Shown here piece after piece: positions 50,490 to 59,704 of a stretch of 64,000 nt of DNA. The first letter of the stretch is position 1; every line of letters begins with the position of its first letter. The DNA is taken from NCBI GenBank assembly GCA_964437415.1, contig CAYTGN010000005.1, positions 177,597 through 241,596 on the forward strand. Direction: 5' to 3'. Position numbers and translations under genes: made by a program. The stretch comes from CADEDV01 sp964437415. Lineage in GTDB: Bacteria > Bacteroidota > Bacteroidia > Chitinophagales > Chitinophagaceae. The notes under the pieces are model-generated. The model saw nothing but the letters and a program-made list of their open reading frames with translations. It was not told the DNA's origin and searched no databases.

Positions 50490-53400
50490 TTACAGTTTAA
50501 TAAATCTGAATGTTTCCCGTTCGTCTCTTCGCCTGTACTCGATGGTATACACTCCTGCAGGTAATGCCCTGACATCAATATCCGTACGGTTGGATGCCGG
50601 TGTTGTCCGCATCACTCTCACCCTGTTGCCGTTTGCATCATAAATATAAATATCACCGGCGGTGAACAGGTATGGATGATAAATGGTGAGTATATCCCTG
50701 GTGGGGTTAGGCCCCACGATCAATGCTGAATGTGTATAGCCACTAACAGCAATGGGCTGATTGGCGGTTCCGGCGGTCTGCACCGTTATATTACCGCTAT
50801 GTTGCCCGGTTGATGTTGCATTGAGTCTTACTCTCACGGTTGTATTTGCCAATGTGCCGCCTGTAGTTATTGAAAGCGGGTTGCTGTTGCCAAACCAGTC
50901 AATATTATTCAATGAAACTTCGTAATTCACAGGAGGCGTTACTATAACGGCTGCAACCAAATTACTGCCCTGAACTGTGAATGTCTGCGCTGCAGATGCC
51001 GCACCGATTGTCTGTGCAAACGATGTAAGGTTAGCCGCTGTGCTTATCACCGGCGGATTTACTGCAGAACCGCTTACCGCTACATTCTGCGTAGTTGCAC
51101 CCATGCTGGCATTGCTGATATTGCCATTATAACTACCAGCAGTAGTCGCATTCAGTCTGACAGTGATAGTTGTATTCGTCAATGTTCCTCCCGTACCGGA
51201 CAATACCAGCGGGTTGCTGTTATTAAACCAGTTGGTTCCTCCATTGGCAGATACTTCATAGCCGGCAGGCGGCGTAACTGTTACATCACCTGTGAGGTTA
51301 ATCGCCGAAACCGTAAAGGTTTGTGTTGCCGAAGGAGCGCCGATAGTTTGCGTAAAGGCCGATAATGCTCCTGTTGTTAAAATGGCCGGTGGCGGATTGG
51401 CAGCAGCGCCGTTCACCGCCACATTTTGCGATGCAGCTCCTGCGCTAATATGAGTGATATTCCCATTATAGTTGCCTGCCGATGATGCATTCAACCGGAC
51501 GGTAATTGTTGTGTTACCCACAGCGCCTCCTGTTGAAGTAAGTGTAAGCGGGCTGGTGCTGTTGAACCAGTTGGTTCCGCCATCTGCTGATACTTCATAA
51601 CCAGCAGGCGGTGTGATGATGATGTCTTCATTAAGATTAATGCCTGACACTGTATAGATTTGTGTGGCAGAAGGCGCCCCGACCACCTGGCTGAAATTGC
51701 TGAGTGTTCCGGTTACTGTGATTTCAGGAACGGGTACCGCTGTTGCTTCTCCATCAACCGGTACGTTAGCAACCGGCAGGCTGCTGGTTGAATGAGTAAT
51801 ATTTCCTGCAAAAGTTCCAGATGCAGCAGCATTCATCCTTACGCTGATAGTTGCTGAAGAAATACTTCCGCTTACAGGTGATAATGCCAGCGGTGATGAA
51901 TTAGTGAACCAGTTGGTTCCGCCATCAGCAGAAACTTCAAATCCTGCCGGCGGGGTTATCGTAAGATCAGTTGTAAGGCGGATGCCGTTCACAGTATAGG
52001 TCTGTGCAGCCGAAGGTGTACCAACAACATGGGCAAAACTTGTTAAGGATGCTGTCACCGTCAGAACAGGATCCGTTCCGGGTGCCAGTTCCGGTGGCAA
52101 TGGCGCTTCGACTGGAGAATAAGCACCCGTTGGATCCCATGCCACCCAATCTATATGACTGTTGATATTATTGCTGCCCCAGCCATCGCCAAAACGGAAA
52201 TAATTCTGTGTACCGGATGCGGCAGTTGCAGTATATACCGCTACAGGATTTTCATTTACATACAACACTGCTGAGCTTCCTTGTCTTGTAAAACGATAAA
52301 TATTCCATGCAGCAGGGTCAATACCAAGACTGCCGTTACCACTTGTTGCTGTACCATTGGCCACACCATAATTTCCGTTGCCAAGAATTCGAGTCTGCCA
52401 GCGGAAACCACCAAAGTCAATATCTGCATCGAAGATCAGTGTGGCATCTGCAGGATTTCCTTTTGCCCTTATCAGCAGAGTTAAATCCTGGGTGCCGACA
52501 GGCAGGTTCTGACGCCACTGATTGTTGCTGGCAACATTTGTCTGCATGTGTAGTAAATTATTTCCTGCTTCATCCGGGTCAGCTACAATTGTATTGCTGT
52601 AGGTGCCGGATTGTTGAGAGGGAACAAACAGAGCCGGAGTAAACGCATCCGGTAATTCATTAGCATGATAAATAGTCCAGTTGCCCAACGGAGCCGTTGC
52701 TGTTCCGGAAAGGGCCACTTCAACATCCTGCGCCCCGGCGCTGCTGTGTATAACATTGCCGTTATAATCAGCAGCGGTTGTTGCATTCAGGCGAATTGAA
52801 ATTGTTGTTTCTGCTACTGTGCCCGCAGTATGATTCAGCACCAGCGGCGATGTATTGGTAAACCAGTTGCTTCCATCTGTGGATACTTCATAACCGGCGG
52901 GTGGGGTGATAGTGATATTGTTACCTAGTTCAGTTCCTGCAACAGTATAGGTTTGTACTGCTGATGGCGAACCGATGGTTTGAGTAAAATTATTCAGCGA
53001 TGCAGTAACTGTTATTTCGGGGTTGCTTCCAGATAGCACTGGTGGTAAAGGCACTTCTGTTGGTGAATAAGCGCCGGTTACATCCCATGCAACCCAGTCT
53101 ATATGGCTGTTGATATTATTGCTGCCCCAGCCATCACCAAAGCGGAAATAATTCTGAGTGCCCGATGCGGCCGTTGCAGTATATACTGCTACAGGGTTTT
53201 CGTTTACATACAGTACTGCTGAACTACCCTGGCGGGTGAAGCGATAAATATTCCATGCAGCAGGATCAATACCCAAACTGCCGTTTCCGCTAGTAGCTGT
53301 TCCATTGGCCACACCATAATTACCATTGGTCAGTATCCTGGTTTGCCAGCGGAAACCACCAAAGTCAATATCTGCATCAAAGATCAGCGTAGCATCAGCA

Positions 53401-56400
53401 GGATTTCCTTTTGCCCTGATCACAAGTGTTAGGTCCTGCGTGCCGGCCACCAGGTTTTGCCGCCATTGATTATTGCTGGCAACATTTGTCTGCATGTGTA
53501 GTAAATTATTTCCTGCTTCATCCGGGTCAGCTACAATTGTATTACTGAAAGTACCAGATTGCTGAGAAGTAACAAACGGTGCCGGGACAAATACGTTCGG
53601 CAATTCATTGGCATGATAAATTGTCCAGTTACCCTGGTTGATTGATGCTGTTCCGTTTACATAGACACCTGCAGGGTCGGCATTCGTACTACTATGCACA
53701 ATATCACCTTCATAAGTTCCTTCCAGGGAAGCATTCAAACGAACAGAAACAACAGTTGCTGCCACTGATCCGCCGGTTTGTGTTAACACCAATGGCGATG
53801 AACTGGTAAACCATGTTGTGCCGCCATCTGCTGACACTTCAAACCCTGCGGGTGGCGTGATGGTAATGTCTGCAGTTAAATTATTGCCGGATACAGTGTA
53901 TGTCTGAACATCTGAGGGGGTGCCAACCGTTTGTGAAAAACTGGTAACCGATGCCGTTACATTGATCACCGGATCATTTCCGGGAAACAGTTCGTCTGGC
54001 AATGGTGCCTCTGTGGGTGAATAAGCCCCTGTTGTATCCCACACAATCCAGTCAATTTTGGTGTTGATAAATCCGGAACCCCATCCGTCACCAAAACGGA
54101 AGAAGTTGTTGGCTCCCGCTGCGGCGGCTGTAGCTGTGTAAACAGCCGCTGGTTCTTCATTTATGTAAAGTGTTCCCTGATTGCCACTTCGTGTAAAACG
54201 ATAAATATTCCATTGCAGCGGATCTACTCCCAGGCTGCCTGTGCCGCTGGTAGAAGTACCGTTGGCCACGCCATAATTACCATTGCTGAGTATCCGGGTC
54301 TGCCAACGAAAACCGCCAAAATCAAGATCGGCGTCAAATACTAAGTTTTCCGTAACACTATTTCCTTTGGCCCGGAAAGCAACAGTAAGATTTTGTGTGC
54401 CTGCCACCAGGTTTTGTCGCCATTGATTGTTATCGCTGTTTACTGTTGTTTGCATGTGCAGCAAATTGTTACCTGCCAGATCAGGATCAGCTACAATAGT
54501 GTTGCTGAATGTGCCGGATTGCTGTGATGTAACAAATGGCGCCGGGGCAAATGCATTTGGCAGTTCATTGGCATGATATATCGTCCAGATAATTTCATCC
54601 TCGTCATCATTTAATAATTCATCAGGCAACTGCTTTTGTTCAGGTGAATAGGCTCCGGAAGTATCCCAAACCACCCAGTCAATCCTTGAATTGATGAAAC
54701 CAGAACCCCATCCATCCCCAAAACGGAAGAAGTTGTTGGCTCCTGCTGCTGCGGCTGTAGCTGTGTAAACAGCCGCTGGTTCTTCATTAATATAAAGTGT
54801 TCCCTGGTTGCCACTTCGTGTAAACCGATAAATATTCCATTGCAGCGGATCCACTCCCAGGCTGCCCGTACCGCTTGTAGCTGTACCATTGGCCACAGTA
54901 TAATTGCCATTGCTTAATATCCTTGTTTGCCAGCGGAAACCACCAAAATCAAAATCAGCATCGAACACTAAGTTTTCAGTAACGCTGTTGCCTTTGGCTT
55001 TGAATACAACAGTCAGGTTCTGTGTGCCTGCTACCAGGTTCTGACGCCACTGGTTGTTATCGCTGTTAGTCGTTGTTTGCATATGCAATAAATTATTGCC
55101 AGCTTTATCAGGATCAGCCACAATAGTATTGCTGTATGTGCCCGTTTGCTGAGACACAACAAATGGCGCTGCTGCAAAAACATCAGGCAATTCATTAGCC
55201 TGGTAAACTATCCAATCACTTTCCTCATCAGCTCCTAAGAAGTTGATGACACCTGCCCCTGCATAAGCAGGCACTGTATCTCTTAACTGGGAAGCCGTGT
55301 ATGGCGTATAACTATAATAACTAAGGGGGTCAAAGGCTGCTCCCGCATTCAGTTCATCAAATTTTATAGACCTGCCCCCGGGGTTCAACATCGCAGGATT
55401 GATCTGTGCTGTGATAACAGGCAGCCCGCTATCATCATAGCCATTATTAAATTGTTTCAGGTAAGAACAGGGTGTATTACCTGTTTTAGATGTGAATACC
55501 CCATCCGTATTGTTGCCATATACTGCCTGGAAATCTGCCAGGGCCCTGTCAGCATACATTGGCCAGCGGGTGTTTACATAAAAATTGGCTTCGGCAACTA
55601 CCTTAGCATCTTTTGCAGCAACAGCTCCATACAGGTTTGCCTGCTCAATGAGATTATTCAATATATGCACTTCACCAAAACGCACCCTGGGGTTGCGGGA
55701 ATTGGTGCGATAAAAGTGATTGGCAAAGTATGTGACTTTAAGTTTTCCTTCATCCTGTGCCCCGTTATTATCGGAATGCCCGATCAAAGAAGTTTTCCAA
55801 CTGTTCCTGAATTTGCACCATGACACCGTTACATAGCTTGCGCCTCCTTTAATATCCACACCGCCGTCAGGATGTTCGGAATCGGATGGCATGGTGGTTG
55901 GATGCCCAAATGTGCAATGATCTATCCAGATATGATGCGTTTCCGGTTCACCGATATTGACACCATCGTCATAATAATCCTGGAATGCAATATTCCTTAT
56001 CAGGATATTCCACGAACGCTTGATATTAAATCCGAAGTTCAGTGTTACATTTCCTTTGCCGATGATAGTAAGGTCGCCCTGCTCCTGTATGGTCATCATA
56101 TGGTTGCCCCATGCCGACGATGTTGATGTACCTTCGAGATATACTCCCGGCATAAACACAATCACCAGCGGCGCTTTAGGCACGCCGTTAGTTCCGCTAA
56201 GATTTCTATAGGCCCTGTTCCTGTAATAGAAGTGCCATGCCAGCGTATCAAAATCTGCTGAACCATTCACCCAAAAAGTATCGGTGGCATTTTGCCCTCC
56301 TGTAACAGGCCCGTTAAATTCAGGATAAGTGGTTCCGGTATTGACCGAAGCGAATCCAACAGGTGCTTCAAAATCTGGAGTTGTCTGTGCAGTCGTTTGC

Positions 56401-56480
56401 AACGACACAACAACAAAACACAGCAGCGCTGTTAACCTGTTAAACGTTTTTTTTGTAAGGGCAGCAATCAACCGGTTCAT
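50490..56480 (-). CDS. Giant multidomain pectate lyase (PL1) with ten beta repeats and T9SS sorting domain
   Basis: The 1996-residue product has a signal peptide (about residues 1-31) and a PL1 right-handed beta-helix (about 60-415). The lyase shows HIWIDHCTFG, GGASYVTVSWCKFRNSWKTSL and the catalytic-Arg segment RNPRVRFGEVHI. Four about 200-residue A repeats follow, each starting with a Trp and YHANELP or similar and holding RWQTRI and WNIYRFTR segments, at about 421, 629, 950 and 1268. Six B repeats (about 110 residues, ITPPAGYEVS and NWF..SPL) lie at about 831, 1153, 1473, 1583, 1697 and 1810. The last 80 residues (VGPNPTRDILTI..GVYTIEYRR) are a type A T9SS sorting domain. So the enzyme is exported through the outer membrane and probably displayed on the cell surface. 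Confidence 0.92.
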   Translation of the reverse strand: MNRLIAALTKKTFNRLTALLCFVVVSLQTTAQTTPDFEAPVGFASVNTGTTYPEFNGPVTGGQNATDTFWVNGSADFDTLAWHFYYRNRAYRNLSGTNGVPKAPLVIVFMPGVYLEGTSTSSAWGNHMMTIQEQGDLTIIGKGNVTLNFGFNIKRSWNILIRNIAFQDYYDDGVNIGEPETHHIWIDHCTFGHPTTMPSDSEHPDGGVDIKGGASYVTVSWCKFRNSWKTSLIGHSDNNGAQDEGKLKVTYFANHFYRTNSRNPRVRFGEVHILNNLIEQANLYGAVAAKDAKVVAEANFYVNTRWPMYADRALADFQAVYGNNTDGVFTSKTGNTPCSYLKQFNNGYDDSGLPVITAQINPAMLNPGGRSIKFDELNAGAAFDPLSYYSYTPYTASQLRDTVPAYAGAGVINFLGADEESDWIVYQANELPDVFAAAPFVVSQQTGTYSNTIVADPDKAGNNLLHMQTTTNSDNNQWRQNLVAGTQNLTVVFKAKGNSVTENLVFDADFDFGGFRWQTRILSNGNYTVANGTATSGTGSLGVDPLQWNIYRFTRSGNQGTLYINEEPAAVYTATAAAAGANNFFRFGDGWGSGFINSRIDWVVWDTSGAYSPEQKQLPDELLNDDEDEIIWTIYHANELPNAFAPAPFVTSQQSGTFSNTIVADPDLAGNNLLHMQTTVNSDNNQWRQNLVAGTQNLTVAFRAKGNSVTENLVFDADLDFGGFRWQTRILSNGNYGVANGTSTSGTGSLGVDPLQWNIYRFTRSGNQGTLYINEEPAAVYTATAAAAGANNFFRFGDGWGSGFINTKIDWIVWDTTGAYSPTEAPLPDELFPGNDPVINVTASVTSFSQTVGTPSDVQTYTVSGNNLTADITITPPAGFEVSADGGTTWFTSSSPLVLTQTGGSVAATVVSVRLNASLEGTYEGDIVHSSTNADPAGVYVNGTASINQGNWTIYHANELPNVFVPAPFVTSQQSGTFSNTIVADPDEAGNNLLHMQTNVASNNQWRQNLVAGTQDLTLVIRAKGNPADATLIFDADIDFGGFRWQTRILTNGNYGVANGTATSGNGSLGIDPAAWNIYRFTRQGSSAVLYVNENPVAVYTATAASGTQNYFRFGDGWGSNNINSHIDWVAWDVTGAYSPTEVPLPPVLSGSNPEITVTASLNNFTQTIGSPSAVQTYTVAGTELGNNITITPPAGYEVSTDGSNWFTNTSPLVLNHTAGTVAETTISIRLNATTAADYNGNVIHSSAGAQDVEVALSGTATAPLGNWTIYHANELPDAFTPALFVPSQQSGTYSNTIVADPDEAGNNLLHMQTNVASNNQWRQNLPVGTQDLTLLIRAKGNPADATLIFDADIDFGGFRWQTRILGNGNYGVANGTATSGNGSLGIDPAAWNIYRFTRQGSSAVLYVNENPVAVYTATAASGTQNYFRFGDGWGSNNINSHIDWVAWDPTGAYSPVEAPLPPELAPGTDPVLTVTASLTSFAHVVGTPSAAQTYTVNGIRLTTDLTITPPAGFEVSADGGTNWFTNSSPLALSPVSGSISSATISVRMNAAASGTFAGNITHSTSSLPVANVPVDGEATAVPVPEITVTGTLSNFSQVVGAPSATQIYTVSGINLNEDIIITPPAGYEVSADGGTNWFNSTSPLTLTSTGGAVGNTTITVRLNASSAGNYNGNITHISAGAASQNVAVNGAAANPPPAILTTGALSAFTQTIGAPSATQTFTVSAINLTGDVTVTPPAGYEVSANGGTNWFNNSNPLVLSGTGGTLTNTTITVRLNATTAGSYNGNISNASMGATTQNVAVSGSAVNPPVISTAANLTSFAQTIGAASAAQTFTVQGSNLVAAVIVTPPVNYEVSLNNIDWFGNSNPLSITTGGTLANTTVRVRLNATSTGQHSGNITVQTAGTANQPIAVSGYTHSALIVGPNPTRDILTIYHPYLFTAGDIYIYDANGNRVRVMRTTPASNRTDIDVRALPAGVYTIEYRRRDERETFRFIKL
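50740..55220 (-). repeat. Repeated domain-coding DNA of the giant lyase (A and B repeats)
   Basis: A units start near 55215, 54593, 53630 and 52677 and are about 600 bases each; B units of about 330 bases lie at 53985, 53020, 52060, 51730, 51390 and 51050. The units starting at 53630 and 52677 are very close at DNA level (for example 52140-52560 against 53100-53520, mostly third-position differences). The order is A-A-B-A-B-A-B-B-B-B, which points to duplication of an A-B pair followed by B expansion. Confidence 0.85.
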
Positions 56481-56498
56481 ATAGCAAAAGTTTGATTT

Positions 56499-57941
56499 TT
56501 AAAATTTGTTCATCACTTGCTTAAGGCTGTTTATATATACTTCTAAATTGGTATAATATAAATGCAAAGTTGTTTTTACAGCATCCGTTGCATCATCCGG
56601 ACTTAATCCATTCTTTCTTTCCCACTCATCCGGCATTCCATCCTTATCGCTATCAACCGGTGCAGGCAATGATCGTAAAAATGGCCAGGCACTTACAGTT
56701 TGTTCATAGGGAGTACCATGCGGATAAGCCCCCTGCACATCAATGATACGACCCGTTCGATTCCTGACATCCCGGATAATCCTGTCATCCAGTGTGTCGC
56801 GGCTAAAACTGGCTCCTGCACCATTCAGCACTGCGTCATATGCATCTTTCGCTGTTACCACAGGAATATCTATCACTTTAAATGGTTTGTCGGCTACTGT
56901 TTCCCGTTTATCCTGCGGTGTGCCTTTGTTTCCTATGTCAATACCCAGCCAGTTATTTCGTGAAACATCATTGGCGCCATCGGTATGATTTCCATTAACA
57001 TAAAATTTCCCGAAACCCATTTTATCCGTGCGGGAAGGATTTACTATTCGATACAATACGTTTTTTGAAGTGGCCGGCCCGGATTTATAGTAATTGTTCA
57101 CCACATTATAATTGCCCCCTTCGCCCCCATACACACTGTTATGCCCCCAGTTGTATATTACATTATTACGGAAATCAACCAGTTCCTGTTCACTTCCCAG
57201 TCTCACACCATTGAATCTTGGGTTTCTGCTTACACAATGTGCAAATAAATTATGGTGGGCTGAGAGGTGTTTGCCACCCCAGATGCCCCCGTAGCCGTGT
57301 TTTTCATAATCAGTATCACCTTCTTCAAAATGATAGGAATAATTGAGCGGTTCAGCAATGATATTCCATTGCAGAGTGGTGCTGTCACCTCCATATACTG
57401 AACACACTTCATCGGTGCTCCAGCTCATACTGCAATGATCGATGATAATATTCTTCCGTTTTGAAGCGCTGAATGCATCATCATGACCACTGCCATGCAC
57501 TTTACCTTTATTTTGATAGCGGTCGCCCATTCGAAAACGCAAATACCGGATAATGATATTGTCGCCGCCAAGACCAACAGGATAATCAGCGATGCAGATG
57601 CCATCACCCGGTGCTGTTTGGCCGGCAATGGTTTTATTTCCCTTTATTGTTAATGGTGACTCTAAATGGATGGTACCGGAAACTGTAAAAACAATAATAC
57701 CCGGGTCCCTCGAAATAACAGCCTTGCGCAGGCTTCCTTCCCCGGCATCATTTAGATTGGATACGATAAATACTTTTCCGCCGCGGCCACCGGTTGTGTA
57801 TTTGCCAAAACCTTCAGCGCCGGGAAAAGCAATGGACGGCCCTGATGCAGGAATTTCCTGTGCCATCGGAACTTTTCTCCCGGCACAGGAAATTGCTAAA
57901 ATACTGATCAGCGCCAACTGTTTTATGTTTGCAAGCCTCAC
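56499..57941 (-). CDS. Pectate lyase (PL1 family, second)
   Basis: The 480-residue product has an N-terminal signal that may be a lipoprotein signal (LAISC at about residues 15-19). The mature domain starts AFPGAEGFGKYTTGGRGGKVFIVSNLNDAGEGSLRKAV, the hallmark start of Bacteroidota PL1 pectate lyases. The helix carries IIIDHCSMSWSTDEVCSVYG, HNLFAHCVSRNPRFNGVRLG with the catalytic Arg, and the tail region DKDGMPDEWERKNGLSPDDATDA, a calcium-binding (dockerin-like) DxDxDG repeat. The start is GTG at 57941; no ATG precedes in frame. The gene is followed by the giant lyase after 18 bases. Confidence 0.9.
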   Translation of the reverse strand: MRLANIKQLALISILAISCAGRKVPMAQEIPASGPSIAFPGAEGFGKYTTGGRGGKVFIVSNLNDAGEGSLRKAVISRDPGIIVFTVSGTIHLESPLTIKGNKTIAGQTAPGDGICIADYPVGLGGDNIIIRYLRFRMGDRYQNKGKVHGSGHDDAFSASKRKNIIIDHCSMSWSTDEVCSVYGGDSTTLQWNIIAEPLNYSYHFEEGDTDYEKHGYGGIWGGKHLSAHHNLFAHCVSRNPRFNGVRLGSEQELVDFRNNVIYNWGHNSVYGGEGGNYNVVNNYYKSGPATSKNVLYRIVNPSRTDKMGFGKFYVNGNHTDGANDVSRNNWLGIDIGNKGTPQDKRETVADKPFKVIDIPVVTAKDAYDAVLNGAGASFSRDTLDDRIIRDVRNRTGRIIDVQGAYPHGTPYEQTVSAWPFLRSLPAPVDSDKDGMPDEWERKNGLSPDDATDAVKTTLHLYYTNLEVYINSLKQVMNKF

Positions 57942-58060
57942 TATAAAAGTGCTTTAGCTGAGCTTTAAATTTTCAAAAATTCTTCATCTGCATTGCCGGC
58001 TGGAACAGCAATGTTAATTCTATGGACTGATGGCTTTTCGGATTTTAAAACAGTTTCTCA

Positions 58061-59680
58061 TCATAACCGCCATTGCGGATCACCTGCTGTGGACCTGCCG
58101 GCAAAGCTGGCATCCCTGATCAGGAAATTTCCCGCCGCAGGATTGGTAAACAAATCTGTGTTTGCTCCGCTGTACATATTGATACCCGGAATCGGGTTAG
58201 CTGCAAATACTGTATTTGACACCATATAATTATTGCTGGTAAGCGGTGTTGAAGCCCCCCTCACTCCCCTGGAAGTGTTGGCAGGCGAAAGTGTTTTTCC
58301 AATGATGGTATTACTTATCTGGAAAGAAGCGCTTACCGATTGCAGGTTGTAGTCAATAAGGTAGCGTCCGTCGCCGATAGAATTATCAATAGTGCAATTA
58401 TCAATCAATACCGATATTGAAGGAGATGCATTATGCAGGATGATGGAATAACCGATTTGGTACATAGTGCTGTTGGTGATCTTAATGTTGTTAAATCTTC
58501 CGTTAGCAACATTGGTATGAATCATTGCATATGTACCATTGGCACCATTATTACCTATATCATAGACAGTACATTTATTGAACGATACATGATTGATCGT
58601 TTGGCCATTTGCACTTTGCAAACGAAGCGGAGTGTTCGTAAAATTCCGGACAATGCAATTTTCAAATTCGATGGCCTCTGTTACGTTCGCTGCACTTTGG
58701 TTGAAAATATAATTCCGTCTGGTACCTGAAGGATCATTGTTCTGGTAGCCGGTCAGGTCCACATTTTCAAAGCGGATTGTTCCGGCAGTTGCGCCAAGGT
58801 TGAGGCCATTAAAAGCAATAACAGGTTTAACCGGGCCATATTCACCCCAGATAGTAAATGAAGCCCCTGCAGGCAGATTAACAATAACATCTGCCGTGTG
58901 TAAAGAGCCGTTTTGCAAAATAAATACTGTGCCCGGAACCACAGTTTCCAGCATTAAGGCAAGATTATCTGCAGGTGTCACATGCACCACATTGGCTCCA
59001 GACGGAGTAGCTGATTTTGTTGTGAACGTAACAATTCCCTTGCTGGCAGCACCTTTAAACAGTTCAGCCGTATAGTTCGTCAACGGGCTTAATCCCGAAA
59101 TTGTTTTTTGTGCAGCGCTGAGATCACCTGCTGATAAAGTATGATCAGTAGAAGCGCCACCGTTTGATGTGATAGTGATCTTTGTAAAGTCGGGAGCGGA
59201 CTGCCACCTGAGCAATACACTCACATCCGTAATAAAGGTTTCCTCTACCGGCAGGAATAATTGCTCCCCTGTCATAAGGAAGGAACTGGTGGTGGATGCC
59301 CACCCGGCCGAAGCTGCAGCACTGCCAGTGGCATTGGCTTTCACCCTTGCCCAATAGCTGGTTCTCACCTGCAGGTCTGTATCAAATAACGTTTTGGCAG
59401 TTGTGTCCACATCAATAGCCAATACCGGAGTACCTGTAAACCCTGCGTTGGAAAATATTTCCAGCTTATATGTTGCATTTTGTCCAGATGAAAACAAAGA
59501 TGGCGCCCATGAAATGAGAACTGAAGTTTCACCCGCAGTTACGGTGATGCTTGCCGGTGTAAACATTCGGTCAGGAACAAAAGCGCCGGGTTCACTGATC
59601 TTCTTACAACTGCTGAGAAAAATTCCAAATGCAGCTATTATGTTCAGTACAAAGAAAATTTTATGTTGTAGCAATCGCAT
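58061..59680 (-). CDS. Surface lipoprotein with fibronectin-type and right-handed beta-helix regions (DUF4957/DUF5123-like)
   Basis: The 539-residue product has a lipoprotein signal (FLSSC at about residues 21-25). Next is a beta-sandwich that looks fibronectin type III-like (about 40-125, SITVTAGETSVLISWAPSLF), a second such domain (about 140-220), and a beta-helix (about 230-520) with repeats such as NVDLTGYQNNDPSG and FENCIVRNFTNTPLRLQSANG. It directly follows SusD, the place where PULs encode surface glycan-binding proteins (SusE/F analogues) or lyase-like proteins. No catalytic residues are apparent. I infer a binding role. Confidence 0.75.
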   Translation of the reverse strand: MRLLQHKIFFVLNIIAAFGIFLSSCKKISEPGAFVPDRMFTPASITVTAGETSVLISWAPSLFSSGQNATYKLEIFSNAGFTGTPVLAIDVDTTAKTLFDTDLQVRTSYWARVKANATGSAAASAGWASTTSSFLMTGEQLFLPVEETFITDVSVLLRWQSAPDFTKITITSNGGASTDHTLSAGDLSAAQKTISGLSPLTNYTAELFKGAASKGIVTFTTKSATPSGANVVHVTPADNLALMLETVVPGTVFILQNGSLHTADVIVNLPAGASFTIWGEYGPVKPVIAFNGLNLGATAGTIRFENVDLTGYQNNDPSGTRRNYIFNQSAANVTEAIEFENCIVRNFTNTPLRLQSANGQTINHVSFNKCTVYDIGNNGANGTYAMIHTNVANGRFNNIKITNSTMYQIGYSIILHNASPSISVLIDNCTIDNSIGDGRYLIDYNLQSVSASFQISNTIIGKTLSPANTSRGVRGASTPLTSNNYMVSNTVFAANPIPGINMYSGANTDLFTNPAAGNFLIRDASFAGRSTAGDPQWRL

Positions 59681-59704
59681 AACGAATAAATTTTATAGCA
59701 ATGA

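Noticed and set aside
50740..55220. Regular repeats that could be mistaken for a CRISPR or tandem array
   Set aside because: The units are 330 or 600 bases, stay in one open reading frame and encode conserved beta domains; there are no short direct repeats with unique spacers.
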